A stretch of DNA of 64,000 bases from contig NC_092019.1 in NCBI RefSeq assembly GCF_042242105.1, forward strand, positions 26,716,828 through 26,780,827, given 5' to 3'. This document shows positions 18,091 through 31,100 of the stretch, in pieces. Made by a program: the position numbers and the translations under genes. This DNA comes from Pempheris klunzingeri. Lineage: Eukaryota > Chordata > Actinopteri > Acropomatiformes > Pempheridae. The notes under the pieces were generated by a model. That model had not been told where the DNA came from. It saw only the letters and a list, made by a program, of their open reading frames with translations, and searched no databases. How positions within the stretch are numbered: the first letter of the stretch is position 1; each line of letters opens with the position of its first letter.

Positions 18091-19880
18091 CCCCGCCTCA
18101 GCCACACAGCCCTGTCTTCTTCCTAAGCTCTGAAGCTCTGCTAGAGACGGCAGCCTCATCTCTGCTGGCCACTCCACCCCAGACCCTCACTTCTGCTGTG
18201 TCCTCACAACAACACCTGCGTGGAGAGACGGAGGGAGATTTGTGAATCTGGGGATGAAACGTGAGCTCACATGTGGCTCATTGATGCTGTGGGAGCCTGT
18301 GGGAGCCTGTGGGAGCCTGAGTGGAAGCTCCACTCTGCTGGTTTCCATCCTGCTCGTGAGAGGTCTATGCTATGGAAAGCCAACTAATGTTAAAGAAAGA
18401 ACCCTCTTTTTTTTCTTCAGTGACACAGTAAGATGTCCCTTTGATATTAGTTTTATCATCCAAAATGATATTTGTATTCTAATTGGAAAGTGATCATCAT
18501 TCATCCCTTGTTCAATGTGAAACTACCTCTTCAGTCTTCAGCAGGAAGGAGAGAAAGGGCCTACATGAACAGATAAAGCTGATGGATTTTTTTTTCTTTA
18601 ATTATGGCTAAAATCCAGTCTGGAGTAAGATCCTGGTGAGATCCATGATGAGGGTGTAGTGGCTGACCTGGGAGGCAGGCGGTGGATGTAAATACTGCAC
18701 ACCCTGGTGGTGCCATACTTACAGTGTGAAGCAGCTGCACGTGCCCTCTCAGTTCTCTCTCCTCTCCTGTCGGTTTGAAAGGACTTGACGAGCACGTGGA
18801 GACTCTTATTTATTTGTCTTCTGAGAGCTGTGGAGGAGCTCCTCTTCCTCTTCTCCACCCTCAGCTCGGACTGAAGGCAACTGCCTCCTGGATTATGTAA
18901 CCCACCAGGCGGTCTGGAATCTGTAACAGTGTTGGCTGCTCACTAGTGTATTTGCTGCTCATTGTGTTCTTTACTCCAGAGAGCGGTATCAGGGTGAGAC
19001 AGATGCTGTCTGTTACATGATGCAGTGTGTGCAAAGATCTTGCTAGTCAAATGAGGTTCTTGCTCTGTTTTCTAGCTTATCATTCTTAACTGGCAACATA
19101 AAATATCTTAACTTATTTTCCTACGTGCAGTCATTTCCTTGATGTGATGGAGTTAGTCGACTGACTAATGGGGGGATGGAGCGCTTTGTATATTATATAT
19201 ACATGTATAAGAAAGTGGAAGGAAAGTGTTTTAAGTGGCTGTGGGATCTTTTGATGCAAATGTGTTTGTGGACTGATATGCAGCGGGGGGGTTTTCAGTC
19301 TGTCACTGCTTCTCCTTCATGCATCCTGACAGTTTTATTTTGAGGAGGTTTGTCTCCTACACTTTGATTTTTTTTCTTTTTTTTTGTGCTCAGATTTTGT
19401 GGCTGAAGTATTGAGATGGAAGCCATGTGCTGTTTTCCTACTTTTGGCTCAGCCCTCAACCATGATTTGACAGTTTTTCGAGACATGCATGTTTGAGTAC
19501 AGAAACGTGAAGTGGTGGAGAACCAAACATGAAATGAATCAATATTTATGTGAAATGACAAATATTTGTAATGCAGAAATTACACCAAGCACATTCAATC
19601 GTGTATAGTTTTCTAACGTTTCTGGTTTGTATGATTGTATATACTTTTTTAGACTTTGATAGTGTTTTTGTTTGTTTGCTCCTGTTAAGGAATTAATTTG
19701 CCGTGTACTTGTGGCTCTCAGTAGAACTTGTGTGTTGGAGCTCCAGCAGCCTGTGTACAGGAGGGAATTACTGTATGCAGCCTGTCTGTGGTTCCTGACG
19801 CTGACCGTATGGCAGGTCTGACTGTGGGGATGCACACTGATATTGTGGAAGAAGGCTTAATAAATTGGTCAGTTGGATAC
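18091..19880 (+). other. kpna5: kpna5 3' UTR with polyadenylation signal
   Basis: No coding potential after the kpna5 stop. The first clear AATAAA on the plus strand in a suitable place is 19859-19864, followed by GT/T-rich sequence, giving a 3' UTR of about 1.8 kb. The exact end is inferred. Confidence 0.55.
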
Positions 19881-20317
19881 AAACCAAATACACTTCCATT
19901 ACTCGTCCTTGTCTCGTACTTGTCCTTAAGTTCTCACTCCGGGTGGCCGTCACTTTTATTGTGGAATTGAGTTGCTGTCAGAGAAAAGTAAAGAAGTACT
20001 CAGATCATACGCTTTTAAAAGTATTTACATATTACTTTTAGTCTTCATTACTTTTCGAAGGAAAATGTGCTTTTAACTCCACTGTATGTATATAGCAGCT
20101 TTTATCACTCAACACAGCATCAGTTTCTAAAATGATAAGGAACTGTCAGACTTTTAAGAACCCACGATGAAATGGTGTAAAGTAGGTCAAATTTGCCCCA
20201 ATGATATGATAAATACTTTCAAAAGGATCTGTACTCTGGTAATATTCTGAATTAAATGTCTTTACTTGTAATGAACACTGCCAGGAGGTGACTTAGGAGG
20301 TTAGACATTAGGAGGTA

Positions 20318-21060
20318 TGTTTGGGATCATTGTCCTGTTGGAAGGTCCAGTGATGCCCAAGCTTCAGCTTCCTCAGACGGCCTGACGTTTTCTCCTAAGT
20401 TTTAATGATACTTGTTTGAATCAAGCAAATCAGCCCCAGAGCATCACTGAGCCACCTCCATGCTTCACTGTAGGCAGGGGGTTCTTATCAGCATCTGTCT
20501 CATTATTGGAGCAGACTTGTGTTGTGCTTTTGGGTCAGTAGTGGTGTAGGTCTTGGAGTTCAGGCATGGAGGCCTTCAGTGTTTAGTGTGCTCCTCACTG
20601 TAGAAACTGAAACCTCAGTCACTGCTGCCACCAAGTCTTACTGCAGGTCTTTTACAGTCACTCCAGGGTTTTTGGCCTCCTGCCTCCTCAGAAATCTGGT
20701 GGCAGCTGTTGATATCTTCCTCTTTCTGCCGATGCAGGTAGTGCAGCCAGTGATCCTTTAGCTTTGACCGTGTGAACTTTGCTTCTTACAGCATCTCTTG
20801 GAACATTCAGTGCCTTTGCTGTCTTTTTCTATCATTTTCCTTGTTTGTGCAAAGCAATGATCTCCTCTCTTAACTGTTTGGACAATTCTCTTGATTGACC
20901 CATATTTCTAACATACAACCACACGTCACTGTGAACAAACCTGTCCAGGTATTTGATGTGTTCTGTCTCAAGCACACCTGATGCAACTAATGAGGCCCCT
21001 GATTAGTTACATCAGATGTGCTTGAGACAACACCTGATTTGAAAATGAGTGCTCTTATGA
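20318..21060 (-). mobile_element. Degenerate Tc1-like transposon, antisense
   Basis: On the minus strand near 20344-20321 the sequence encodes LRKLKLGHHWTFQQDNDPK, matching the Tc1 transposase stretch with the second catalytic Asp. The body 20510-20870 is nearly identical to 54900-55250. A strong hairpin at 20965-21028 (arms TCTCAAGCACA... and ...TGTGCTTGAGA) is shared by both copies. No full reading frame remains. Bases 19881-20317 show nothing identifiable. Confidence 0.75.
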
Positions 21061-21234
21061 GTACAACTATAGTATTTTCCCTAGGCTAGGATATGTCCAC
21101 TACACGCGTCTAAGAGAAGCCTCACCTATTCTACATCTGTCAAGATAGCACTCCACATCAGGGTAAGTACGTAACAGCCTGGCTTGGGACATATGGGCCC
21201 TATGCACAACTTTAAACTGTAGCAGACAGTGACG

Positions 21235-23360
21235 TCACCCAGTGAAAGATAGTGAAAGATTTCGATACTGCTCCCAGGCAGCTTTAATTTTTTTGAGAAT
21301 GGTACGCCTTAAAGCTGTTAGCTTATTATAGATACCTGAAATTAGACCTTTGCGCAATGGGTGGAGTCTAAGAAACACCACAGCAGTGTTCGCCTCAGGG
21401 GCCTCAAGGCAATGGTATCCTAGAGTGGAGAAAAAGCAAATTAGTGTTTGGAAGGTTAAACTTTTTCGTAAGCTGCTCAAATGTTACATATGATATCCCT
21501 CTTTTGCCATTCCTGAAATAATAATAATAATACATTTTATGTGAGGGCGCCTTTCAAGGCTCTCAAGGTCACCGTACAAAATATGAATAAAAAGTGCATT
21601 GTATGAAATGCTGAGTAAAGTCGGTTGGAAGAGGTGGATGGATAGAATAGGACTTGAAAGAGAAAAACCATGAAAACTGAAGTATTTTCTGAACTGGTCC
21701 CTTCGCTCTCACTGCATGTCTAACACAGTTACACTCAATAAGGTTATCAACTGAGTCACTTGGAGGGAGAGGAAGTGAAAACCCAAGCAGTGCTGAAATG
21801 TAAAGTTCTTAAAAGGAACTCAACTCCATTGCCACCAATGATGGGCAGTCTGTCCAAAATGTGATACAGTGTATGTCAGCTGCCCAATATTGAAAACAGA
21901 AATTGGACAGCAACATGCCATCATTTTTAGATCTTTGAAGATGGACATTGTTCAGGCGGGAGCGCTTGCCCCTCCAGATATAGGACGATATAACTGAGTT
22001 TAGTGAGTCATAAAAGGATTTACAGATTTGAAACGGGATAGATTGAAATAGATACATTTAGGAAGAATATTCACTTAGAGTTTATTCGGGTGACCACTGT
22101 GCTAGGCAGTGAAAATTTCTCTAGAAAGACCTTTGGGTTTCCTTGTGACAGTAATACCAAGATAAGTAAAATGCTTATCCACAATCTTAAAAGGAAGGGT
22201 AGTACACTCTAAAGCGCCTCCCCATTTACAGGGAAAACTTCACTTTTGTGCAAATTCAGCTTGTACCCTGAAAACTGGCTGAATTGGGTGAATATTGACA
22301 ACATGATGGGTAAAGAGGTAGCTGGGTTTGATACTATCAGCAAGAGATCATCTGCGTAGAGGGACACTTAATGTTCCAATCCTCCAGATTCCTGGAGAAA
22401 TGCAATGCTAACGGCTCTATGACCAAAAAGCAGTGGGCTTTAAGGGCAACCTTTATGAGTACCTTGCAGGAGTTTGAAGCGCTTTCACAGGATTGAAGCT
22501 GTAGGACTGTTATGTCTCATCATGCATTTCCTGTTTTATTGTGGCGTTCAACTTTTCCCTCTCGTTTCAGGTCTGTTGACTTCCTGGTGTGTTTCCCGCT
22601 CCAGTGATTGTCGGCCCCGCCCTGATTGTTTCCATCTATGCTTCCTTCTCCTCTATGTATTTTGTCTGATTTTTTTCCCTCCTGTCCTGTGCCAGATATA
22701 TCCTTGTGTCGAGTGTACCAGGGTCCATAGTCAGTGTTAGTATCTTGTGTTTTTCAGTCTAGTCAGGCTTGTAACGATTATATTATAGTATATATACATA
22801 TATAGTAGTTCTATTAGTATCTTTTGATGGTCTGTTTTTTGGAGTCTTGTTTTTTTTTTTTTACAATCTGTTTTGCCGCATGTTGGGCTTTTGAGTCCTG
22901 TATGTGCTTCTGGTCGTAACAAGGACAAATTTATCCAAGTGATGAAACTTGGCCTGAAATTAAATTTCTCTAAAATTACAAATAAATGCATCCACTCCAC
23001 AGGCTCAAAAACTTTTTCTGCATCTAATGAAATGACACACTCAGGAATCCCCCCACAGGGTGAGTACAAAATATTGAATAGAAGGCAGGTATTAAAGTAA
23101 GAGTGGCAAAATGAATGTGGAAGTTTGCTTAGTTTAAATGAGTCTGAGAGACCTAAACTTGAGCAGAAATCAAGGAAGAAAATGCTTTAAAAAAACCCTG
23201 CAGGGAATCCATCGGGCTGTAGAGAGATAGCTGCAGCTATTTCATTTTGTGATTATAGGTTCATCTAGCCTTTATCAGGAGAGAGTGGGGGTGTTTAAAT
23301 GACTTGGGAAGTCCTCCAATGAATTGTTATCATTTAGAAATTCAGAGGGGTAATGTCTGG
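21235..23360 (-). mobile_element. Degenerate L1-type LINE, antisense
   Basis: The minus strand carries successive ORF2 relics in the expected order: SLQPDGFPAGFF near 23220-23190 (from SPGPDGFPAEF), CVISLDAEKVFEPVEW near 23040-22985 (reverse transcriptase block with DAEKAFDRVEW), DKHFTYLGITVTRKPKGLSR near 22180-22120, and MYLFQSIPFQICKSFYDSLN with SSYIWRGKRSRL at 22057-21950. Stops and shifts are frequent. The section 22450-22900 does not fit the reading and is probably another insertion, and 21520-21640 contains a short unrelated repeat. Confidence 0.75.
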
Positions 23361-23394
23361 AATAGAGGCTCCTAAATGTGTCATTCATTTCGGT

Positions 23395-23883
23395 GTGGTA
23401 TTTCGGTAAACTTGTGGTGGTGGAAAGGAGGACCATGAACAAACTGTTGTCCATTCTGGACGATCCTGACCACCCACTTCACCCACTGCTGGGTAGACAG
23501 TGGAGCAGCTTCTCAAACAGGCTGGTTCAGCCCCGCTGTCACAAGGACAGATTCAGGAAATCTTTTCTGCCAACAGCCATAACACTGTTTAACAACTCTA
23601 CTCTGACTGGCAGAGAGCTCTCAGCACCCTCTGCTATTTAACATGAACATGTTACTACTGGACTTTAAACTTGCACTACAGTTTTTATTTAACTTGCACT
23701 TTGGTTTTACTCTGCACATTACATCTGGTACTGGTTTACTCTGCACATTACATCTGGTTTGCACATACTGTTTTTATTTTTGTACATTTTTATTTTGCTT
23801 ATTTATTGTTTGTACTCATGGTGGTGGTCACTTTTACTTCTTGACTATTGTAACACCAGAATTTCCCCCCGGGGATCAATAAA
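23395..23883 (+). repeat. 3' end of a non-LTR retrotransposon
   Basis: The plus strand encodes TMNKLLSILDDPDHPLHPLL and, further on, RFRKSFLPTAITLFNNS, resembling C-termini of fish non-LTR retrotransposons. It stops near 23640, then has a 3' UTR ending in CCCGGGGATCAATAAAGTC. The tail continues into the tetranucleotide array. The clade (Rex1-like or Expander-like) is not certain. Confidence 0.6.
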
Positions 23884-23884
<1 letters not shown>

Positions 23885-23967
<83 letters not shown>

Positions 23968-23976
23968 ATCTATCTC
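23885..23976 (+). repeat. (TCTG)n(TCTA)n tetranucleotide microsatellite
   Basis: About 7-8 TCTG units followed by about 15 TCTA units. It is the expanded tail of the retrotransposon ending at 23883. Confidence 0.95.
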
Positions 23977-23999
23977 CTCTTTTGCAATTTGTGTGAACT

Positions 24000-26790
24000 G
24001 TTTGGCCCTAAAGCCTCAACTAGCCAACAGCTTACCAGATTTTTCACAATGGATGTAAGCAACATTTCTTTCCTCAAAAGCTGACGTTCAAATGGACGTG
24101 TCAAGTTTGAGTTTACACCATGTTTGAGTTTGAAGCTCCACTCTTTTATATAGCTCTGGGTCTCCAGCATGAGCGTATACCTGAGCTGTTTAAATAAATA
24201 TTTAATTTGATTGGCCAAATCTAGTTGCCTTCCATATTCACTGAGTAAGAAATAAATTGCCCCCTAAGAAAGGCTGATTGGTTCAGTGAAGCCCATTCTT
24301 TCCAGAGGCTAAGTTAACCTGTTTAAAAAGATGTTCTAATGTGGGATAACTAACCTAATGCTAATTAGTGGATGATGAGGTGACATTTCATCAAACTGTC
24401 AGCCTTATATAAATGCATTCACTTTGGTTGAAACTTGTCAGTCCAGTGTTCAGCAGTTTGACGGAGCATGAAAGAAGCCGAATCAGTTTGAGTTGGTCTA
24501 GTTAGTGCTCAGTGATCACTGGTTTCAGGGGGTGACAGGACCTGAAAGGAGACCTTATATGGTCACTTTAGTGCTGAATAACCCACTGTTTACCATGTTA
24601 TATTATTAGAAGAGCAGAACAGCAGCAGAATGACAACTTCCAACCTGTGAAATCCTGCCATGAACACCAACACCTCTGCTCTTCTCTTCTTTCACTTTAA
24701 ATCCAAATCTGCCAAACTGTATGCAGGAGAATGAATGCACGAAACAGAGGGAAACCGTGTTGAGCTGTTTACGGTCAAACTTAATTACATCCCTCGGTAT
24801 AAACAACAATGGATAACTAGACTGGGGAACGTCAGCTCTTGTATCCAGTTACAGTGTAGCATTCTTTCTCGGGGCCAGGCTGCAGTTGGCGTTCCACACA
24901 GCTGTGAAACTGTCAAGTTTCTCCTGTTTCTCCTGCAGCCACTAAAAAATGGTGGTCTTGGGAGCTTATTGTGCAACAAATGGAGACCCAGTGTCATTTC
25001 AGCTGACCATTTCCCACAATCCTTCTGTTTGTCATAACAAGGGTAGTGATGCACTGAAATGGATCTAAAGGGAGCTGGGATGCCACTAGATATTAAGTTG
25101 TTATGGTTCTCCTTGCCCCCCCCCCCCTTCTTGATTTATGTTGCCCAACCAGACTGACAAGTTCAGAGCTGGGGATTTTCAGTGTGGATGAAACTCAGTG
25201 ACAAATGGCACCTGAGGCTGTTTACCCTCTCGTCCTCTCCACAGGCTGCCCACACTCATTTTCATTCATTGTCTTCAATGTCCTCCTAAGTTGTGCAGTG
25301 CATGAAGCACCTGATGAAATGGTGGCCTTATTTTGTCTCTGCCAGTATGACACATGCTAAAACACATGCTAGGAGAGTGTCCAGAGCTGTCAGAACAGAT
25401 CAGATCAAGTCCAGGAGATACGAGATCATTCCTGCCTGCTCCCTGCCTCTGTTGGGATACCTCACTATTTCTAATATCTTCTTATATTCACCGTCACTGA
25501 CCGAACAAAGTCCCATTACAATCATGCCACCTTAACTTGTTTATGCCTTGTTTGTGTTTAAGTAGCAAAATGAGTTGTACCATATTATGGGATATTGGAG
25601 GAAGGCTGTGATGAATTAATTACATTTTAAATGTGATGTGAGACTCATTCTCCATCCAAACCCAATGACTTTTCTAGCACCAGCACATTGTTTTTAGAAT
25701 GACATGGTAGTACTGAATTGTTCAAATGGAAAGTTTACATTTTTGGACCAATCAAGTTCCTTTGACCTCCACTGTTTTATGGTGGAGAAAGATATTGCAG
25801 AGATGTATATGAATGAATCACATATAATTGAATCTGTCTGATTAGATACCACGGCAGAGAAAAAGAGTTCTTTGTAAATTGACGTGATGCAGCAGTGACT
25901 AGTGACTCAAGACTCCACTTTTGGCTGTATGTCTAGACTGTTGCACAGGTTTTCTTAGTTCTTCCTCATTCTTACATGTCTTCAGACTTCAGCATCATAA
26001 CAGAAAACATTCAGGTTCTCTGATGCATACGACCCTGTGGCCAAATCCCCTCAGTGCTTCAGAGAATGGTGCCTTTCAAAAGATGAAGCTCATTTCACAG
26101 TGTGTAAGAATGTCAACTATTCAGTTGTTCCAAAATTGCAACTCCACCCTCACCCCCCCATCTCTGTGACAGGCTAGAACACAAGGTGAGCAGGTCCATC
26201 AGGTCCAGATCTGCCTATTTGTAAAACTCTGCATACGACCATGTGCAGATATTTAACCCTGTGCTGGCTGTACACTTGGAGTCGATCGTCATGGCACTAC
26301 ACACCGAGGAGCTCATTGTCTATTCATGAACGCATGACACCACAAAATGGAAATAAAATCAATTTTTTATGTTGATGTTTTTTCATGAAGACACACATCC
26401 TCTAACAAAGGCCCACTCATCTTCATGGTAACTTAAGTCTGGATGGAAGATTGTCTTTCTAGCCGAACAGTCAGTGATGGGGAAAAGACTCCTTACTGTA
26501 AGCGTGCTCCTTAAGGAGGAGTAAAATAATGATTTGCCTCTTACAGAATTCCACAACAAGGCCATTGTATTTGACAGAAAAACAGTTCTGTAGCCATAGA
26601 AAAGGTTAATAATACATAATAATACTGGGAATAATGACGATATTGTCAATCATTCTATTTTAAAAATATTGTTGGATGACATTCACAATTCATCAGTGTA
26701 GATAAGTGATGCAAACGACTTTGTTGATGTTCCTACAACCTTGTAAATAAGGCTTGGTGGTAACTACGGAGTCCCTAAAGGGACATGTGG
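24000..26790. other. Intergenic stretch without recognisable features
   Basis: Read on both strands: only short spurious reading frames. Nothing resembles FAM162B, which sits between KPNA5 and GPRC6A in human. Confidence 0.5.
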
Positions 26791-26799
26791 GTGAATATA

Positions 26800-27650
26800 A
26801 TTATTAGATCAGTGCTTGGCATTAGGCATGAGAGACATCTGAAGAGGATGCATAGTGGACTCAGGCAAACCAGCTCCAGTGCTCTGGACACTTTCACAGG
26901 TTCTAGTTGGTGTACACCAAATGAGGAGAACATGGAGAACACTTTTGGCCCAAAGTTTTCAAAAATCAAAAATCAGGTTGTTCAAAAAGGCAGCAGGAGA
27001 CTTCAGGTTTCAGCGCAGTAAAGGTTTATTGTCGACAACAAAGCCAGAGACCTGAACAAGATCTTGAACAGTTCTAACACTCAATACATGGTCACTTATT
27101 TTATAGCCCAAAATCAATCACCCCAAAAAGTTGCCAGTTTTACACTATTGGAGCCGAATTCTCCACAATCTACCCAGATGTCCAGGCAGAGTCAAAACTC
27201 CTCTAAACAAAGTACTCTCTCCAATTTACACCATTAGATTCTGGTTTCTTCTTACTGCATTTCTTAAAAACAAGTGTAAAATTATATATTTGGGTACATC
27301 GTATCACACTCATTTCGGTTGCTTACATATTCCATCACACCTGTTATTGATTAGCACACCTCATGTCATACTAAGTCATTGTGTTACATATCCTAATCAA
27401 TTCATACTAGGTTAACTAGATTATTAGGTTACACATTTAGATCAATACATTATTGATCAATTCATCATGTAATATTTACACTATGTGATGATAGATGTGA
27501 TGAGATAACACAGAAAGAGGATGCACGCTTGACGTTGAAGGAGCTGGATCCCAGAGGAGTTGTCATTAAGGCGAGTAAGATGTGTTGGACTGCAGAGCTG
27601 CTGAACTTCATTTGGCACCTACTGATGTGTGTGTTCCATTGTTGGGATTG
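26800..27650 (+). repeat. Low-copy repeat, first copy, split by an insertion
   Basis: Bases 26806-26937 and 27512-27650 together match 31916-32190 (words ATCAGTGCTTGGCATTAGGC, GAAGAGGATGCATAGTGGAC, GTAAGATGTGTTGGACT). The two halves are separated by 564 bases (26943-27506) flanked by AACAC on both sides. No coding capacity. The family is not identified. Confidence 0.65.
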
Positions 27651-27790
27651 GTTTTATGATACCCAACATGGGCAAATCCACGACAACAGCCCAAAGCGTT
27701 TCCATCAGGAGGGGCATGCTGCAGCTTCAGGAATGATACCGATTCCAAAACACATGAAAATTCAAAACATGAATTTTAAAATGTATTTAA

Positions 27791-27796
27791 TTTATT
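27791..27796 (-). terminator. gprc6a: Putative polyadenylation signal of gprc6a
   Basis: The plus-strand word TTTATT reads AATAAA on the minus strand, about 365 bases after the gprc6a stop codon. It would give a short 3' UTR. Inferred from position only. Confidence 0.4.
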
Positions 27797-28161
27797 ATTC
27801 AAAACTGGAATTGGTGCGGAGTCTTTCATGACTTTTTTTAAATTCATTTTTATAATGATGGGATTCCCCCAGACTTTTTGTAAAGTGTCTCGAAGTCAAA
27901 GCCACCGGGAGAGATGAAAAGCATCAGGTAGAGGACCATGACTCTGCCGCTGTGGTTTCTGGCTTGGGTTGCCATGACTTTCTAGTGTGAGTGCGGCATA
28001 TTTCCCTTTAAGATATCCATAGTTATAAGGCAAATGGAATGTAAGCAAAAATACTAGTTATTTCTGAAAACACAGAAATGGAGACTTAAAATGTATAATC
28101 TTTATAATAATAACATAAGCAAAATGTACAGTTCAATAGTAATAATGTCAGACAACCCATT

Positions 28162-31100
28162 TCATATGCTGGTGCTTCTCCTGAGGCAGTGTCGTGTGCT
28201 TGAACCACTGTGCAAACTTGTGCAGCTTGTCTTGTCTCTGCAGTTGGTCTCTACAGCAGGTTCGAGAGGATTGGCTGCAGGCACAAAGACGGACGAAGCA
28301 CCGGTGATGATGTGCTGACCGCTGAAGTGTTGCGCCGACACTGAGCTCTCACACACAGAGACAGAATCTCTGCTTTTGCAGGAATATTCATACAGATTCT
28401 TTCTGAAAGCACTCTTGGTGTTCTGCTCCTTCTTAAAAAGGATTACATAGCACTTTGGGAAGAAATGACAGCTAAGAATGCCATAATTGGAGATTAGAAT
28501 GACCACCATCTCCACAGCTGGCAGGTACACTCCTGAAGTGGTGACATAGACGGGAACAAAGAGCAGCCAGGAGATGAGGTACAGCAGCATGCTGAAGGTG
28601 ATGAACTTTGCCTCGTTGTACTTCTGTGGCAGTTTGCGTCCTTTAAATGCGCAGATAAAACACACAAAAGCCAGGACAGCTATGTAGGCCAACATCACCC
28701 CGAAGGCTAAATATGAGCCCTCATGACAGTCTCTCAGCAGAGTGGTTGGATGCCTGATGATGTGGTTAAAGGGGCTTTTGAGAACCAGCCAGCTGATGCA
28801 GGTAGCTGCCTGTAAGGCCACACAGATGCTGATGATGACGTATGGCTGGTAGAGCCTCCGGAGAAGCTCCTGCAGCTCAGGGTCAAATTGGAAGGCTAGT
28901 AGGATCTGCAGGGTCTTGACCAGGATGCAAGAGACACACAGGGTGAAACTGAGGCCAAAGAGCACCTGCCGAGCTTTACACTGGAAACTGTTGGGCTGGC
29001 CTACAAACAGCATGGCGCTGATGTAACTAATGACCAGAGAGAACAGGATGGTCTGGCTGAGAGGCCCTCCGGCAGCCCTCACGACCGGAGTGTCACGCTG
29101 ATGCAGAAATAGAGCTGAAACCAGCAGAGTCAGGAGGATACCCAGGGCAGAAAAGGTCAGGAGCACCACAGCGAAGCCGTCCTGCCAGGAGAAGAAGACC
29201 AGGTCTTTGGGAGTGCAGCTGGAGCTGCCTTTAGGTGACCACTCTGTGTCTGCATCACAGCTCAGACACTGGTCCATATCTGCAGGGATGAAGGAGCACA
29301 GGCACACAATAAAACATCAGACATGGGCTCACAGAGATTTGACTCTGTGCACAAAGGATTCCAAGTCTAACCTGAGTGTTTAGCTAACCTGACTCTGGGT
29401 TCACAAGTTGAGAACAACTGGAGCAGCTAGAAGTCAAAGACAAGACTGCCCTTGGCAGTGTCGTACATCAAAGTGGTCGCCAACACTTTACTTTCTGGCC
29501 AGTTTGTCTCTGTTTTCCTACTCTTCCCTTCCCCTAATCCTGTTCACGTCCATCGACCCTTTTCTCTGTCCTTTGTCCCCTCCTACTGGATCCAATGCAT
29601 GCCTCTTCCATCCATCATTTTCCATGGACTGTCTGGGGGCCTGTAATTGGCTCAGGTGACTCCAAAGATGTATTCCCCCACGCTGTGCATGGACAACATT
29701 GTCCCCCACGTTCATCCACTTCCTCACATCCATTTACCCATCCTTGCGTGGTGTGATCCCTGACAGTACACCGATCATTTACTGTCGTCCATTTCTTTTA
29801 TTTCTTTATTGCATGTTGGATGTAATCACATTAGACAGAGTTATATGTAAGATCGCCTTAATGTCAAGTGAAAATGGAGTCATACAAATGAACCTGAGTC
29901 AGACTCCTGCAGAGCAAAGTCCATCTGCTGTGTGTGTGACGTTATTTTACTGAGCACTGCTTTCTTAACAAGGGCTAATAATGGTCTGAGCTCCAGAATG
30001 GATCAATACCGGCTGTATGTAACTGACTTCACATTGAAAACATGTAACCTGTAAACATATCCCAGTAGGACCCCAGATATACAGAGCAGAATGTGTCTCC
30101 TTTCTCCAGAGGATGGCTATTAGTCATTGTGCATGTAAATGAATCCAGTGTGGAAAGAGGGGAGTGTCTTGCCTGTGCTATTAGAGTAGTAGTTCTCAGT
30201 ACAGTTGATGCAGTCATAACAACAAGTGTGTTGACCCTCAGGGGTTTTCTTGAACTCTCCAGGGCTGCAACTAGTGGAGCATTTTGAGATGATATGCTGA
30301 GGAAAGTGGGGGAAAAGCATGATTATTGGCCATTCAGTTCCATATATTAAATGAACTGTATTATATTTTTACTGTGTTCTACACAACTTGTGCTTTTTTT
30401 GAGGATTCATCCTGGATATACTGGAAATGGTCTGAATGTTTTCAGTAAACACTCTGCAGTATCTGTGTGCGAGTTCCTGTTTGTGCTTATACATGAAATG
30501 AAATGAGGGCAGAATGAGGCCTACCTTCAGGTCGTGGAGAAGGGTGGAGCTATGGTTGGTGTGGGTGAACGTGTTGTCGTGTGGGTGGTACTCAGCCACA
30601 ACATCATGAACATCGACTTTCGTTCCATTTGGCTTCCACATTGTGACATCGTAGCCCAGGTTGAGGTCTCCTCTGTTGTCAAACTTATAGCTCTTGTCCC
30701 TAACTTTAAACTCCTGCGTCCTCAGAGCTTTCAGCACCTACAGGACATGAGACATTTTAGTTATCAAGCCTCTACCTTGGATACGTCTTTTAAACCACAC
30801 TTTCTGTAGGAGCATGCTGTCCTGCATGCATTGCCACTGTGTCCTAATCTAATATCTGATGCTGCTCATGTGGGGATTCTTGAATCCTTAATGTTGAATT
30901 CCTGAATCTTTGGGTCTCTCTCTTAAAGAGTTTGGTCTAGACCTGCTCTTGAGATAACGCTGTTCTGAATACTGTATATAAATCAAGATTGATTGATTGA
31001 TTGATAGATCAATGAGATCCGCATCTGAATCAGCTTTAATCGCCAACCATGTGTACACATGCAAAAGTTGACTCCAGCTTTAACTTGCTCTTAACATTCC

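Noticed and set aside
23885..23976. CRISPR-like repeat array
   Set aside because: It is a simple tetranucleotide microsatellite forming a retrotransposon tail, with no spacers.
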